Shown: one piece after another, positions 47,145 through 56,158 of the stretch
Numbering within the stretch: position 1 is the first letter of the stretch
How the letters are laid out: each line of letters begins with the position of its first letter
NCBI GenBank assembly: GCA_001189345.1
Contig: LFKV01000023.1
Location: forward strand, 124,001 to 188,000
Reading direction: 5' to 3'
Length of the DNA: 64,000 nucleotides
Origin: Candidatus Paraburkholderia kirkii
Lineage (GTDB): Bacteria > Pseudomonadota > Gammaproteobacteria > Burkholderiales > Burkholderiaceae
Translations under genes and position numbers: made by a program
The notes under the pieces: model-generated
Database searches by the model: none
What the model saw: only the letters and a program-made list of their open reading frames with translations
Told to the model about the DNA's origin: nothing

Positions 47145-47878
47145 GCAAGGCCCTCCCCGTAAGGCTTTATTCCGACCGCGCGAGCGCGGGATATTGCTTG
47201 AGACGGCAAACGACCGTCCGGCGGGCAAGCAGCCTCTGCCCGGAACAGCCACATGCCTAACGCACGCGGCCATCAAAACGACGACACGATCAGCACGAAA
47301 ACGGCGCCAGGCAGTCGCCGCATCGAACATCGAAGGTTGTCCGTGCTGAACCGAGCGACACTACACCAACCGCCGTGACAGGCACAACCTCAAGGCGCTC
47401 GCGCGCGCCATTCGTGCGACGTTTCTGTTGCTCTTCGGCACGGCAAAGGCAAAATGAAGGGGCGGCCTGCGTCGAGTGTGATCGACGCCCGCGCGCTTTC
47501 GCACCCTTTCAGTTCGGTTTCAGCGAGGCCGGGCCACGCGGTGAGGCGAGCAGCGCGGTCGGCGTCGTGCGTCGCTTATGTTGGATGCACGTCGTCCGGC
47601 GCAACAAGGCGCTTGATGGGCGGCAAAAAACATCGTCCAATCTTGGCTTATCATGAACAATAAAACGAGCGCCGATGCGATGCGTGACGCCAGATCCGAG
47701 CCGGAAGACCGCCTGTGCCCCGTCCGCCGCCCCGGCGCGCGAGTGAGCCACGCGGCAGCAGACATCATGCGCTGCAAGCCGCGCGCCTGCCTTGCAGGGT
47801 TCGGCCAACCGGGTTCGCACGAGCGGCGCGGCGCGCGCCGCTCGTGTGCGGCGTAACTTTCAATCCGGCCCGAGATCG
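47145..47878. other. 734 bp without a recognisable gene
   Basis: Divergent control region of the ABC unit and the diguanylate cyclase. Frames present are short or overlap others and show no family features. It is longer than normal for this genome and may hold an eroded gene. Confidence 0.45.
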
Positions 47879-49571
47879 ATGAACAAGCCCATCCTGCACC
47901 GTGTGATCGCGACGCTCGGCCTCGCGGTGCTGGCGTTCACGTGCTGGATTGCCGCCGGCTGGCTGTCGGACCGAATGGTACAACGGTACAATAGGAGATG
48001 ACGGCGACGGTGCGCACCGAGCGCCAGATGGCGGCGTCGATCGTCGACAACATGGCGCAGATCATCGCGAGCGATCTGGCGATGTCGCGCGCCATTCCCG
48101 CCACGCTCGCGCAGATGGACCTCATGCAGCGCGCCCTGGCGAAATCGCGGAATTATGCCTCGAAGCCGGGCGCGACGGAACTCGAAATGGGGTTCGCGCC
48201 CCGCGCTCGAAAAGGTGAATCGCTTCCTGCACGAGGCCCAGGGCTTCTCGGGCCTCGACTCGATCTGGCTCGTCAACGACAAGGGCTACTGCATTGCGTC
48301 GAGCAACACCAATGACGAGAGCAGCTTCATCGGCTACGACATGAGCGGGCGCGCCTACGTCTCGCGCGCGCTGTTCGGCGGCTTCGTCGAGATGTACGGC
48401 GTGGGACGGGTCTCCGGCAAGCCGGGCATCTTCATCGCGGCGCCCGCCTACGAGGACGGCTTTCGGCTTTCTCGTCGGCGCGGTGATCGCCAAGATGAGC
48501 ATCGACCGGCTGCGGCACTGGGTGTCGCGCGCCGGCACCTTCGTGACCGACGAGAATGGCGTTGTCGTGATGGCGCACGACGGCCGGCTCGAATATCAGG
48601 CGATGCCCGATGCGCCCGTCGCGCGCATGACGGAGCGCGAGCGCGTCGAGCATTACCGGCGCGAGTCGTTTCCGGAACTGCGCATATCGCACATCGGCGA
48701 GCAGATGCGCGCCTCCGAGCACTGGCTCGCGCCCGCGCTGGCGCAGACCTTCTATGCCGCCAACGGCAGCGGCGTGCCCTCACTCTACGACGAGCGCACC
48801 GGCCTGAACTCGGGCCTTTCGGCGCATATCGTCCATCCGCTCACGAGCTGGCCGGAAATCAGCCGCAACCATAGCCGCCGCGACCGCTTCCTCGTGTTCC
48901 TGACGATGCTGGGCGTCGTGACGCTCGCCATCGTGATCGCGACGTCGTACTCGCGCGAGCGGCGCCTGCACCGCGCGACGCGCGATCTCGCCGAGCAATT
49001 GCAATCGGCCAATACGCTGCTTTCGGCGGAGGCACGCCACGACGCGCTGACGGGCGCCCTGTCGCGGCGCTACTTCCTCGACACGCTGCGTCACGAAGTG
49101 GAGCTCGCGCGTTCGGTCGGCATGCCGCTTTCGGTCGCGATCGCGGATCTCGATCACTTCAAGCAGATCAATGACCGCTTCGGCCATGCATCCGGCGACC
49201 GGGCGCTGGAGCATTTCGTCGAGGTGTGCCGCGCGCAGCTTCGTCCGAGCGATGCGATCGGCCGGCTCGGCGGCGAGGAGTTCGGCATTCTCCTGCCGCA
49301 AACCGCGCTCGCCGATGCGCAAGCCATGCTGGAGCGGCTGCGCAAGCGCTTTCATCACGAGCACTGCGCGCATCTGCCCGAGGACGCGGCGCTGTCGGTC
49401 AGCATCGGCATCACCGAACTCGCGTCCGACGACGCGCCCGAATGGATCCTCTCCCGCGCCGATCTGGCGCTCTACGAGGCGAAATCGCGCGGGCGAGACC
49501 GCAGCGAGGTGCGCCCCGCCGATCCGGCGTCGCCCGCGCGGCATCCGGAAAACTCGCTCGCAGGCAGGTAA
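47879..49571 (+). pseudogene. membrane-bound Cache-GGDEF diguanylate cyclase, three frameshifts
   Basis: Starts MNKPILHRVIATLGLAVLAF at 47879. The periplasmic sensor of dCache type is spread over frames (IVDNMAQIIASDLAMSRAIP; GLDSIWLVNDKGYCIASSNT, IGYDMSGRAYVSRALFGGFV; RLRHWVSRAGTFVTDENGVV). After the second helix the GGDEF domain is intact: HDALTGALSRRYFLDTLRHE, inhibitory I-site RPSD, GRLGGEEFGILLP. Breaks near 47995, 48200 and 48465. The catalytic half alone (48483-49571) has no start signal I trust. Confidence 0.85.
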
Positions 49572-49706
49572 GGCCGGCGGCGGCCCTCGCCCTTCCTCAT
49601 TGCGCCCCGTCACTGCACGGTCATGCGCATGTCGCGACGCATGCGCATCCCGCAGGTATCATCGATGTTCGACATCGAATGCCGCTGGCCTCAATCGGAG
49701 GATTGC

Positions 49707-49970
49707 ATGAAGGGAAATCTGGTCATCGTGTGCCGCGATCAGGACGCTGAAACGTTCGACCACCTGCTCGCCGAGTATGGTTCGTTCCAGACGCGGCTCT
49801 CGTCGACGGCGTGGTTCCTGAAGATCGACCTCGCACCCGAGGTGATCCAGGACGAGATCCTCTCGCGTCTCGGGAAGTACACGACGCATTACATCTTCGA
49901 GGCGTCGACGGTGACGTATAACACGGTGGACAGCGAAGCGGCGTCGGCGCTCGAAACGCTGTTCGACTGA
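49707..49970 (+). CDS. small Cas2/SinR-like fold protein (tentative)
   Basis: 87 residues from 49707 (MKGNLVIVCRDQDAETFDHL), GGAGG-like sequence upstream. Pattern: short beta strand, LLAEYGSFQTRLSSTAWFLK, helix APEVIQDEILSRLGKYTTHY, strand IFEASTVTYNTVDS. This resembles the stand-alone Cas2-like 'SinR' proteins (double-split ferredoxin fold) rather than true Cas2; there is no CRISPR or other cas gene nearby. Intact. Function unknown. Confidence 0.55.
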   Translation: MKGNLVIVCRDQDAETFDHLLAEYGSFQTRLSSTAWFLKIDLAPEVIQDEILSRLGKYTTHYIFEASTVTYNTVDSEAASALETLFD

Positions 49971-49986
49971 GCGCCGGCGCGCGCGG

Positions 49987-50014
49987 CAAAAAGCGCGCCG
50001 TTACAGGGCGCGCT
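49987..50014 (-). terminator. terminator overlapping the kinase stop
   Basis: AGCGCGCC (49992-49999) pairs with GGCGCGCT (50007-50014); T run on the minus strand. The TAA of the kinase frame (50001-50003) is in the loop. Confidence 0.7.
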
Positions 50015-51336
50015 CTTCCTGCTGCGGGCGGCGCGGCGTTCGGCCGCTGGCCGCGTGGCGACGTCGAAGGGAAAGGTCATTTCCACCTGCAGGCCGCCGT
50101 CGGGGCGATTGCCGATCTCGCATTCGCCGCCCGCGCGCCGCGCCAGGCGCTCGACGATGGCGGAGCCCCAGCCCGCTGTGGCCGCTGCCGCCGCGCGCCG
50201 GGTCGAGCCGCACGAACGGCCGGCTCGCCTTGATGAGATTGTCCGGCGCGATGCCCTTGCCGTGATCCGACACCCGCAGCACCCAGCCATTGGCGCCGTG
50301 CCGCGTCTCGACGATGATCGGCGGCGCGCCGTACGCATGCGCGTTGTCGAACAGGTTCGAAAGGATGCGGTCCAGCGTCGCCGCGGGTAGCGCGAAGGTG
50401 GGCCCGGCCTCGAGGCTCAGGCGCACCGGCTCGGCCGCCGGCGACACCGCCTGGTACGCCCGCGCGACGCGCTCGCACTGTTGATCCACCGCGACGGGCT
50501 CGCTGCCGTCCGGACGGTCGTGCGCAAACACCAGGAATTGATCAACGATATGCGCCCTCGAACCGACGTCGCGCACGACGCCGTCGCGCATCTTGCCGTC
50601 GTCCATCATCTCGGCGCGCAGGCGCAGGTGCGCGAGCGGCGTCTTCAGGTCGTGCGCGACACCCGCGAGCATCACGGCGCGGTCGTTCTCGGTCTGCGAG
50701 ACTTCGCGCACCATCTGATTGAAGCCGTGCGTCAGCTGCCGCAGCTCGCGCGGGCCGCGCTCGGGCACGATCGGCGTGGGCTGGCCGCGCCCGAAGCGCT
50801 GCACGGCCTGCGCCAGCGCGCGCAGCGGAGATTGCAGCTGCCATGCGCCGAACAGCGCGGCGAGCACGGTGGTAGAGAAGATCAACGCGAGCCATACGAG
50901 CATGCGATCGCGCGAGCGCGGCGGCCGCAGCGGCTACACCGGCACGACGATCCAGCCGGCATCCTTCGCGCCGTGCACCCACACGCTCGGCGGTCCGCCA
51001 GGCTCGTTCAGGCGCACGTCGGTGCCATCGGGCAGGCGGTCCTTCAGATCCTCGACGAAGCGCTGCAGCGGCGGCATGCCCTCGTCGGGCGCCCTGGACA
51101 CTTCGGCGCTGCCGAGGGCGACGCCGCACGCGCGGCGGCAAGAGCTGATCCGGCGTATTGGCGATGTGCTGGCGCACCGCCTCGACGAGAAACACGGCTT
51201 CCTCGACGGCAAAGCGCGTCTGCACGTTGTCCCGCTCGAAGAGGATGATCGCGAACCACGCGACATGCGACAGCACCAGCATGCCGATGACGATGACGAC
51301 CAGCCGCCCGAACAGCGTATCAATTGCCCGGCGCAT
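50001..51336 (-). pseudogene. EnvZ/CpxA-type sensor histidine kinase, broken
   Basis: Start at 51336 (MRRAIDTLFGRLVVIVIGML). Periplasmic part in two frames, an in-frame TAG at 50934-50936 (VPV-stop-PLRPP), then the second helix and HAMP (LVWLALIFSTTVLAALFGAW), the phospho-acceptor His in VAHDLKTPLAHLRLR, N-box NLFDNAHAYG and G1 box DHGKGIAPDN. The G2 box GLGSAIVERLA is in another frame (shift near 50170). Overlaps the regulator gene upstream, as in normal two-gene units. Confidence 0.85.
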
Positions 51337-52043
51337 TTTGCTCGCCATCCGGCACGAACACCTAGCCGCGCCCCCGTACCGTCTGGATGAAGCGCGGCGC
51401 CGACGGATCGGTTTCCAGGATGCGCCGCAGGCGCCACACCTGCACGTCGATGCCGCGGTCGGTGCCATCGTACTCCGGGCCGTGCAGCAGTTCGAGCAGG
51501 CGCTCGCGCGTGAGCGTGCGCATGGGGTTGTTCACGAAGATCTTGAGCAGCGCGAATTCGCTGCCGGAAAGCGTGAGCGGGCGATCGTCCTGCTGCAGCG
51601 TGCGCGACTGGAAATCCAAGCGGAAGCGGCCGAACGAATACGGCTCGCGCTGCTCGAGCGCGGCGGACAGGATCGTGCGGCGGCGGCACAGCACGGCCTG
51701 CACGCGCGCGAGCAGCTCGCGCGGGTTGAACGGCTTGCCGAGGTAGTCGTCCGCGCCCAGCTCCAGGCCGACGATGCGGTCCACGTCGTCCGCACGGGCG
51801 GTCAGCATGATGACGGGGATGTCGTCGCCGGATGCGCGCAGTTGCTTGAGCGCGGTCAGGCCGTCGACGCCCGACATCATCAGATCGAGCACGATCCAGG
51901 TCGGGACGCTCGCGTTCGATGTGACGTTCGAGTCCACCGGCGTCATGCAGCACCGATACCTCGATGCCCTGCCGGACCAGATAGTCGCGCAGAAGGTCGC
52001 GCAGTTCGGCGTCGTCGTCGACGACAAGTATTTGCGTAGTCAT
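51320..52043 (-). pseudogene. OmpR-family response regulator, frameshift plus amber codon
   Basis: Start at 52043 (MTTQILVVDDDAELRDLLRD). A shift near 51910 separates the N-terminus from IVLDLMMSGVDGLTALKQLR with the phospho-acceptor Asp. The winged-helix domain follows (LTLSGSEFALLKIFVNNPMR, VQVWRLRRILETDPSAPRFI). QTVRGRG is followed by TAG (51362-51364) where relatives have Tyr, then VFVPDGEQNAPGN to a TGA at 51320. Partner of the broken kinase. Confidence 0.85.
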
Positions 52044-52099
52044 GGGATGGAGTTTAGCGCGTGAGTCAGGCGGGATCGGCGGCATCCGCTCCGCAAAGG

Positions 52100-52164
52100 G
52101 TTACGGGGTGTTACGACGAAAGCAGCATGTAAACCGGCGTAACAAGCATCGCCCGTGCCGTAAC
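52100..52164. promoter_or_regulatory. CpxR-like repeats between the regulator and the Spy-like gene
   Basis: GTTAC-N5-GTTAC (52100-52114) and GTAAA-N5-GTAAC (52129-52143), plus GTAAC at 52160-52164. Repeats 10 bp apart are typical for OmpR-family dimers; E. coli CpxR uses GTAAA-N5-GTAAA. The two pairs point in opposite directions, fitting the two divergent genes. Confidence 0.6.
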
Positions 52165-52289
52165 ACGGGCGGCTTCCGGAGCCTCTACGCTGTGTCTCAC
52201 CGACAAGCGCAAGACCACGACGGGCTTTCCGGAAGCCATCGGCCGCGGCCTCGCGTTTCGGCTTCGACAATCAATAGGGGAGTATCACG

Positions 52290-52724
52290 ATGTCCAAGCA
52301 ATACCGCATTCTCACTGCCGCCGCCGCTGCAATCGCGCTGACCTTCGGCGCCTCGCACGCCGCCACCAACGACGCGCCGCCTCCGCCGCCCGCGGGCGCG
52401 CCGGCCATGATGGGCGGCCACGGCGGTCCGGACGGGCATCGCATGGAAATGCGCATGCAGAAGCAACTGGACCAGCTGCACGGCCAGTTGAACCTCAACG
52501 CCGACCAGGAAAAACTCTGGCGGACGACGCTCACCACGATGAAGCAGAACCATCAGGCGATGCGCGAGAGCCACAAGCAGATGCGCGAGCAGTTCAAGTC
52601 GATGGAGAGCCAGCCGATTCTCGTCTCGAGCGTGACCTTCGAGATGTCCTCGATCTTCGCGGCGTCGCCGGCACCAAGCGCCTCGCCGTTCACGGTCACC
52701 GTGCCGCGCGCCACGTGCACGTAG
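52290..52724 (+). pseudogene. Spy/CpxP-like periplasmic protein (LTXXQ type), 3' end lost in a deletion fusion
   Basis: Start at 52290 (MSKQYRILTAAAAAIALTFG), signal peptide ending near ASHA. Mature part: Pro/Gly-rich then MRMQKQLDQLHGQLNLNADQ, EKLWRTTLTTMKQNHQAMRE, typical of Spy-type chaperones. After about KQMREQFKSMES (~52610) the sequence is the antisense of the pirin gene, so the native C-terminus is gone. Divergent from the two-component pair across CpxR-like repeats, as expected for its target. Confidence 0.75.
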
Positions 52725-53269
52725 ACGCGACGGCCCGCCGGCACGTCGAAGTTCGCACGCTCGTCGCCGTCGAAGAGGCCCGCGAAGATGCGCGTGTTCG
52801 CGCCGATTTTCACCGATCCTTCCGCGCCCTCGGGCGATGCGATCACGCGCAGGCGGCCGCGCTTCTCCTCGCTGCCGAAGCGCTTTTCCTCGTAGCCCGG
52901 CGCATCCGGAATGATCCAGATCTGCAGGAAGTACGCGGTTTCCATCGGCGATCCGTTGAACTCGCTGTGACGCACGCCGGTGCCCGCGCTCATGCGCTGC
53001 ACGTCGCCGGGACGAATCGTCGAGCCGTTGCCCATGCTGTCGCGGTGCGCGAGCGCGCCTTCGAGCACGTAGCTCACGATTTCCATGTCGCGGTGACCGT
53101 GCGCGCCAAAGCCCTGGCCGCCCGCCACGCGGTCTTCGTTGATGACGCGCAGCGCGCCGAAGTGCATGTGCTCCGGATCGTAGTAGTCCGCGAAGGAGAA
53201 GCTGTGATACGAGTCGAGCCAGCCGTGGTTGGCGTGACCCCGTTCTTTGCTGCGACGAATTTCGAACAT
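52553..53269 (-). pseudogene. pirin-family protein, C-terminus replaced by deletion fusion
   Basis: Cupin protein; family members include quercetinases and regulators. MFEIRRSKERGHANHGWLDS, HSFSFADYYDPEHMHFGALR, FGAHGHRDMEIVSYVLEGAL with the metal-binding His/Glu, and QRMSAGTGVRHSEFNGSPME are intact. The second cupin runs to KIEDISKVTLE, after which the last ~25 residues are antisense of the Spy-like gene and unlike the usual hydrophobic LLFDLP-type ending. The metal site is intact. Confidence 0.85.
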
Positions 53270-53816
53270 GATGTTTGCTCCCGCCCAAGGCGTTGATTTG
53301 CTATGGACAGAATGTAAGGACGCAGCCTCCCCTGAACAACGCGCGCCGCGGCATTACATCGTTCCGCCCATGCAGGTAATCGGACGCTTCCGGCTCCGCG
53401 CCCGCGCGCCGGCCGGGTTCGGGTAGAATACTGCGCTTTTCGGGATGGTGACGGGTTGCGGCCGCCCGCGAGCCGCTCGCGCGATGCGCGGGGCGCCGGG
53501 AAATTCGAGAAAAAGCGAGCCGGCGACGGCGCACCGACTGCCCGGCTGCAGGGTTAGCAGCAACGGTGGCCCGCAATTTTGGCCATCTAGAATACGGTCC
53601 GCCGGCCACGAAACCAGAAAAGCAAGAAAGGGCCGGGAAGGACAGCCGATCACGCGGGGCAAGGCGCCATCGACTGAGGAGAGACATGAACACATTCGCA
53701 TCGCGCGCTGCGCCGTCATCCACGGTCGCGGCCGCTGGAACGCAACGCGCGAACGACCGCCGCGCGCCGCGCTCACCGCATTCCATGCACGTTAGGCACC
53801 TTACCAAGGAATCACC
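53270..53816. other. 547 bp upstream of hisQ; binding-protein gene apparently missing
   Basis: A TAGAAT at 53587 could be a -10. GAGGAGAG (53676-53683) precedes an ATG at 53686 whose frame (MNTFASRAAPSSTVAAAGTQ) runs only to 53841, into hisQ. In related operons a periplasmic binding protein is encoded here; this may be the leftover of its start. No other gene seen. Confidence 0.5.
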
Positions 53817-54500
53817 ATGTTGCAAGGCTACAGTCCGCTGATCCTCGCGGGCACCTGGCAGACCGTCAAGCTGGCGGTGCTGTCGCTCGCGTTCGCCTTC
53901 GTGATCGGTCTGATCGGCGCGGCGGCGAAACTGTCGAAAAACCGCCTGGCGTCGGGTGTGGGCACCGTCTACACGACGCTCATCCGCGGCGTGCCGGATC
54001 TCGTGCTGATGCTGCTGCTCTTCTACAGCATACAGATCTGGCTCAATCAGCTGACCGACCTGCTCGACCTGGACCAGATCGACATCGACCCCTTCCTCGC
54101 CGGCATTCTCGTGCTGGGCTTCATTTACGGCGCGTATTTCACCGAAACCTTCCGCGGCGCGTTCCTCTCGGTGCCGCGCGGCCAGCTCGAAGCGGGCGCG
54201 GCCTACGGCATGACGCCCTGGCAGACCTTCTCGCGAATCATGTTCCCGCAGATGATGCGCTTCGCGCTGCCCGGCATCGGCAACAATTGGCAGGTGATGG
54301 TCAAGGCGACGGCGCTCGTCTCGATCATCGGCCTGGCGGACGTGGTCAAGGCCTCGCAGGATGCGGGCAAGGGCACGCTGCGTTTCTTCTTCACGCTGCT
54401 CGCGGGCGCGATCTATCTCGCGATCACCACGATCTCGAATCTCGTGCTGATCTGGCTGGAGCGGCGCTATTCCATCGGCGTGCGCAAGGCTGACCTATAA
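53817..54500 (+). CDS. hisQ: basic amino acid ABC transporter permease HisQ-like
   Basis: 227 aa, five helices. TYPE: GTWQTVKLAVLSLAFAFVIG at the N-terminus, the coupling loop LEAGAAYGMTPWQTFSRIMF PQ-type EAA motif, and GNNWQVMVKATALVSIIGLA. Works as a heterodimer with HisM and the HisP ATPase to import histidine/lysine/arginine-type amino acids. Intact; hisM follows after 15 bp. Specificity is inferred from family only. Confidence 0.85.
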   Translation: MLQGYSPLILAGTWQTVKLAVLSLAFAFVIGLIGAAAKLSKNRLASGVGTVYTTLIRGVPDLVLMLLLFYSIQIWLNQLTDLLDLDQIDIDPFLAGILVLGFIYGAYFTETFRGAFLSVPRGQLEAGAAYGMTPWQTFSRIMFPQMMRFALPGIGNNWQVMVKATALVSIIGLADVVKASQDAGKGTLRFFFTLLAGAIYLAITTISNLVLIWLERRYSIGVRKADL

Positions 54501-54515
54501 AGAGCGGCGGAACTC

Positions 54516-55229
54516 ATGATCGAAATCATCCAGGAATACTGGAAGAACTACCTCTTCACCGACGGCTACCGCATCACCGGTCTCGCGATCACGATGTGGC
54601 TGCTGGTCGTCTCCATCGGCCTGGGCTTTTGTCTTTCGGTGCCGCTCGCGGTGGCGCGCGTGTCGAAGAACAAGCTGCTCTCGCGTGCCGTCTGGCTCTA
54701 TACGTATGTCTTCCGGGGCACGCCGCTCTACGTGCAGCTGCTGCTCTGCTATACGGGTCTGTACAGTCTGCAGGTCGTGCGCGATCACGTGTTGCTGAAT
54801 GAATTCTTCCGCAACGGCATGAACTGCACACTGCTCGCGTTCACGCTGAACACTTGCGCGTACACCACCGAAATCTTCGCCGGCGCGATCAAGGCGACGC
54901 CCTACGGCGAGATCGAGGCCGCGCGCGCCTACGGCATGTCTTCCTTCACGCTGTATCGCCGGGTGATCCTGCCGTCGGCGCTGCGCCGCGCGCTGCCATA
55001 CTACAGCAACGAAGTCATTCTTATGCTGCACGCCACGACCGTCGCGTTCACGGCGACCGTGCCGGACATCCTCAAGATCGCGCGCGACGTGAACTCGGCG
55101 ACGTATCAGTCGTTCCAGGCGTTTGGCATCGCCGCCCTGCTCTATCTCTGCATTTCGTTCGCGCTCGTGTGGCTGTTCCGCCGCGCCGAGCATCGCTGGC
55201 TGGCGTACCTGCGGCCGCAAGGCAAATAA
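54516..55229 (+). CDS. hisM: basic amino acid ABC transporter permease HisM-like
   Basis: 237 aa. RITGLAITMWLLVVSIGLGF, TYVFRGTPLYVQLLLCYTGL, the EAA loop IEAARAYGMSSFTLYRRVIL and LPYYSNEVILMLHATTVAFT are as in HisM/ArtM. Second permease half of the transporter with the upstream gene; the ATPase gene follows after 24 bp. Intact. Confidence 0.85.
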   Translation: MIEIIQEYWKNYLFTDGYRITGLAITMWLLVVSIGLGFCLSVPLAVARVSKNKLLSRAVWLYTYVFRGTPLYVQLLLCYTGLYSLQVVRDHVLLNEFFRNGMNCTLLAFTLNTCAYTTEIFAGAIKATPYGEIEAARAYGMSSFTLYRRVILPSALRRALPYYSNEVILMLHATTVAFTATVPDILKIARDVNSATYQSFQAFGIAALLYLCISFALVWLFRRAEHRWLAYLRPQGK

Positions 55230-55253
55230 GTCCATCGCAGGCCAAGGACCTTC

Positions 55254-56060
55254 ATGAATTCCCAGATGCACAAGCTTTTCGTCGACGACATTCACAAGCA
55301 GTACGGCAGCAACGAAGTTCTAAAAGGCGTCTCGCTCAAGGCGAAAGCCGGGGACGTGATCAGCATCATCGGCTCGTCGGGCTCGGGCAAGAGCACGATG
55401 CTGCGCTGTATCAACTTCCTGGAGCAGCCGAATCAGGGGCGCATCTTCGTGGACGGCGACGAGGTCCGCACGATGAAGGACAAGACCGGCGCGCTCAAGG
55501 TCGCGGACCCGAAGCAGCTGCGGCAGATGCGCTCGAAGCTCTCGATGGTGTTCCAGCATTTCAATTTGTGGTCGCACATGAACGTGCTGGAGAACGTGAT
55601 CGAGGCGCCCGTCAACGTGCTCGGGCTCTCGAAGAAGGAAGCCGAGAAGCGCGCGCGTACCTATTTCGAGAAGGTCGGCCTGGCGCCGCGCCTGGAGAAG
55701 CAGTATCCGTCGCATCTGTCGGGCGGTCAGCAGCAGCGCGTGGCCATTGCGCGCGCGCTCGCGATGCATCCCGACATCATGCTCTTCGACGAGCCGACTT
55801 CCGCGCTCGACCCCGAACTCGTCGGCGAAGTGCTGAAGGTGATGCAGACGCTCGCCGAGGAAGGGCGCATGATAATCGTCGTCACGCACGAGATGGCGTT
55901 CGCGCGCAACGTGTCGAACCACGTGGTGTTTCTGCATCAGGGGCGCATCGAGGAGGAAGGCCATCCCGAAGCAGTGTTCGGCAACACGAAGAGCGACCTG
56001 TTACCCTGGAACGTCGCTCCTGTGTTGCCCGCCTCCGCGCACATCGATTCGATTCGCTAG
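55254..56060 (+). CDS. hisP: basic amino acid ABC transporter ATPase HisP-like
   Basis: 268 aa. Walker [15 protein letters not shown]-loop [12 protein letters not shown], signature [16 protein letters not shown], Walker [15 protein letters not shown] and H-loop [10 protein letters not shown]. Energises HisQM. Oddity: after EAVFGNTKS the usual RLKQFL-type ending is replaced by an unrelated Pro/Ala-rich tail ([20 protein letters not shown]), suggesting a late frameshift or deletion that spares all motifs. Confidence 0.88.
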   Translation: MNSQMHKLFVDDIHKQYGSNEVLKGVSLKAKAGDVISIIGSSGSGKSTMLRCINFLEQPNQGRIFVDGDEVRTMKDKTGALKVADPKQLRQMRSKLSMVFQHFNLWSHMNVLENVIEAPVNVLGLSKKEAEKRARTYFEKVGLAPRLEKQYPSHLSGGQQQRVAIARALAMHPDIMLFDEPTSALDPELVGEVLKVMQTLAEEGRMIIVVTHEMAFARNVSNHVVFLHQGRIEEEGHPEAVFGNTKSDLLPWNVAPVLPASAHIDSIR

Positions 56061-56158
56061 CAGCGCCGCCTTCAAAGGTCAATGTCGACCCTCGACGGTA
56101 TTGATCGAGCGCTTACGGAAATTCCGGGCTTTTGTTCATCCTGCAAACGGCAAGGCAA

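Noticed and set aside
49707-49970. A true CRISPR-Cas adaptation gene
   Set aside because: No cas1, effector gene or repeat array in the window; the protein only resembles the stand-alone Cas2-like group.
9480-51364. Genetic-code change with TAG as a sense codon
   Set aside because: All affected genes also carry frameshifts or deletions, and point mutation in GC-rich codons favours TAG.
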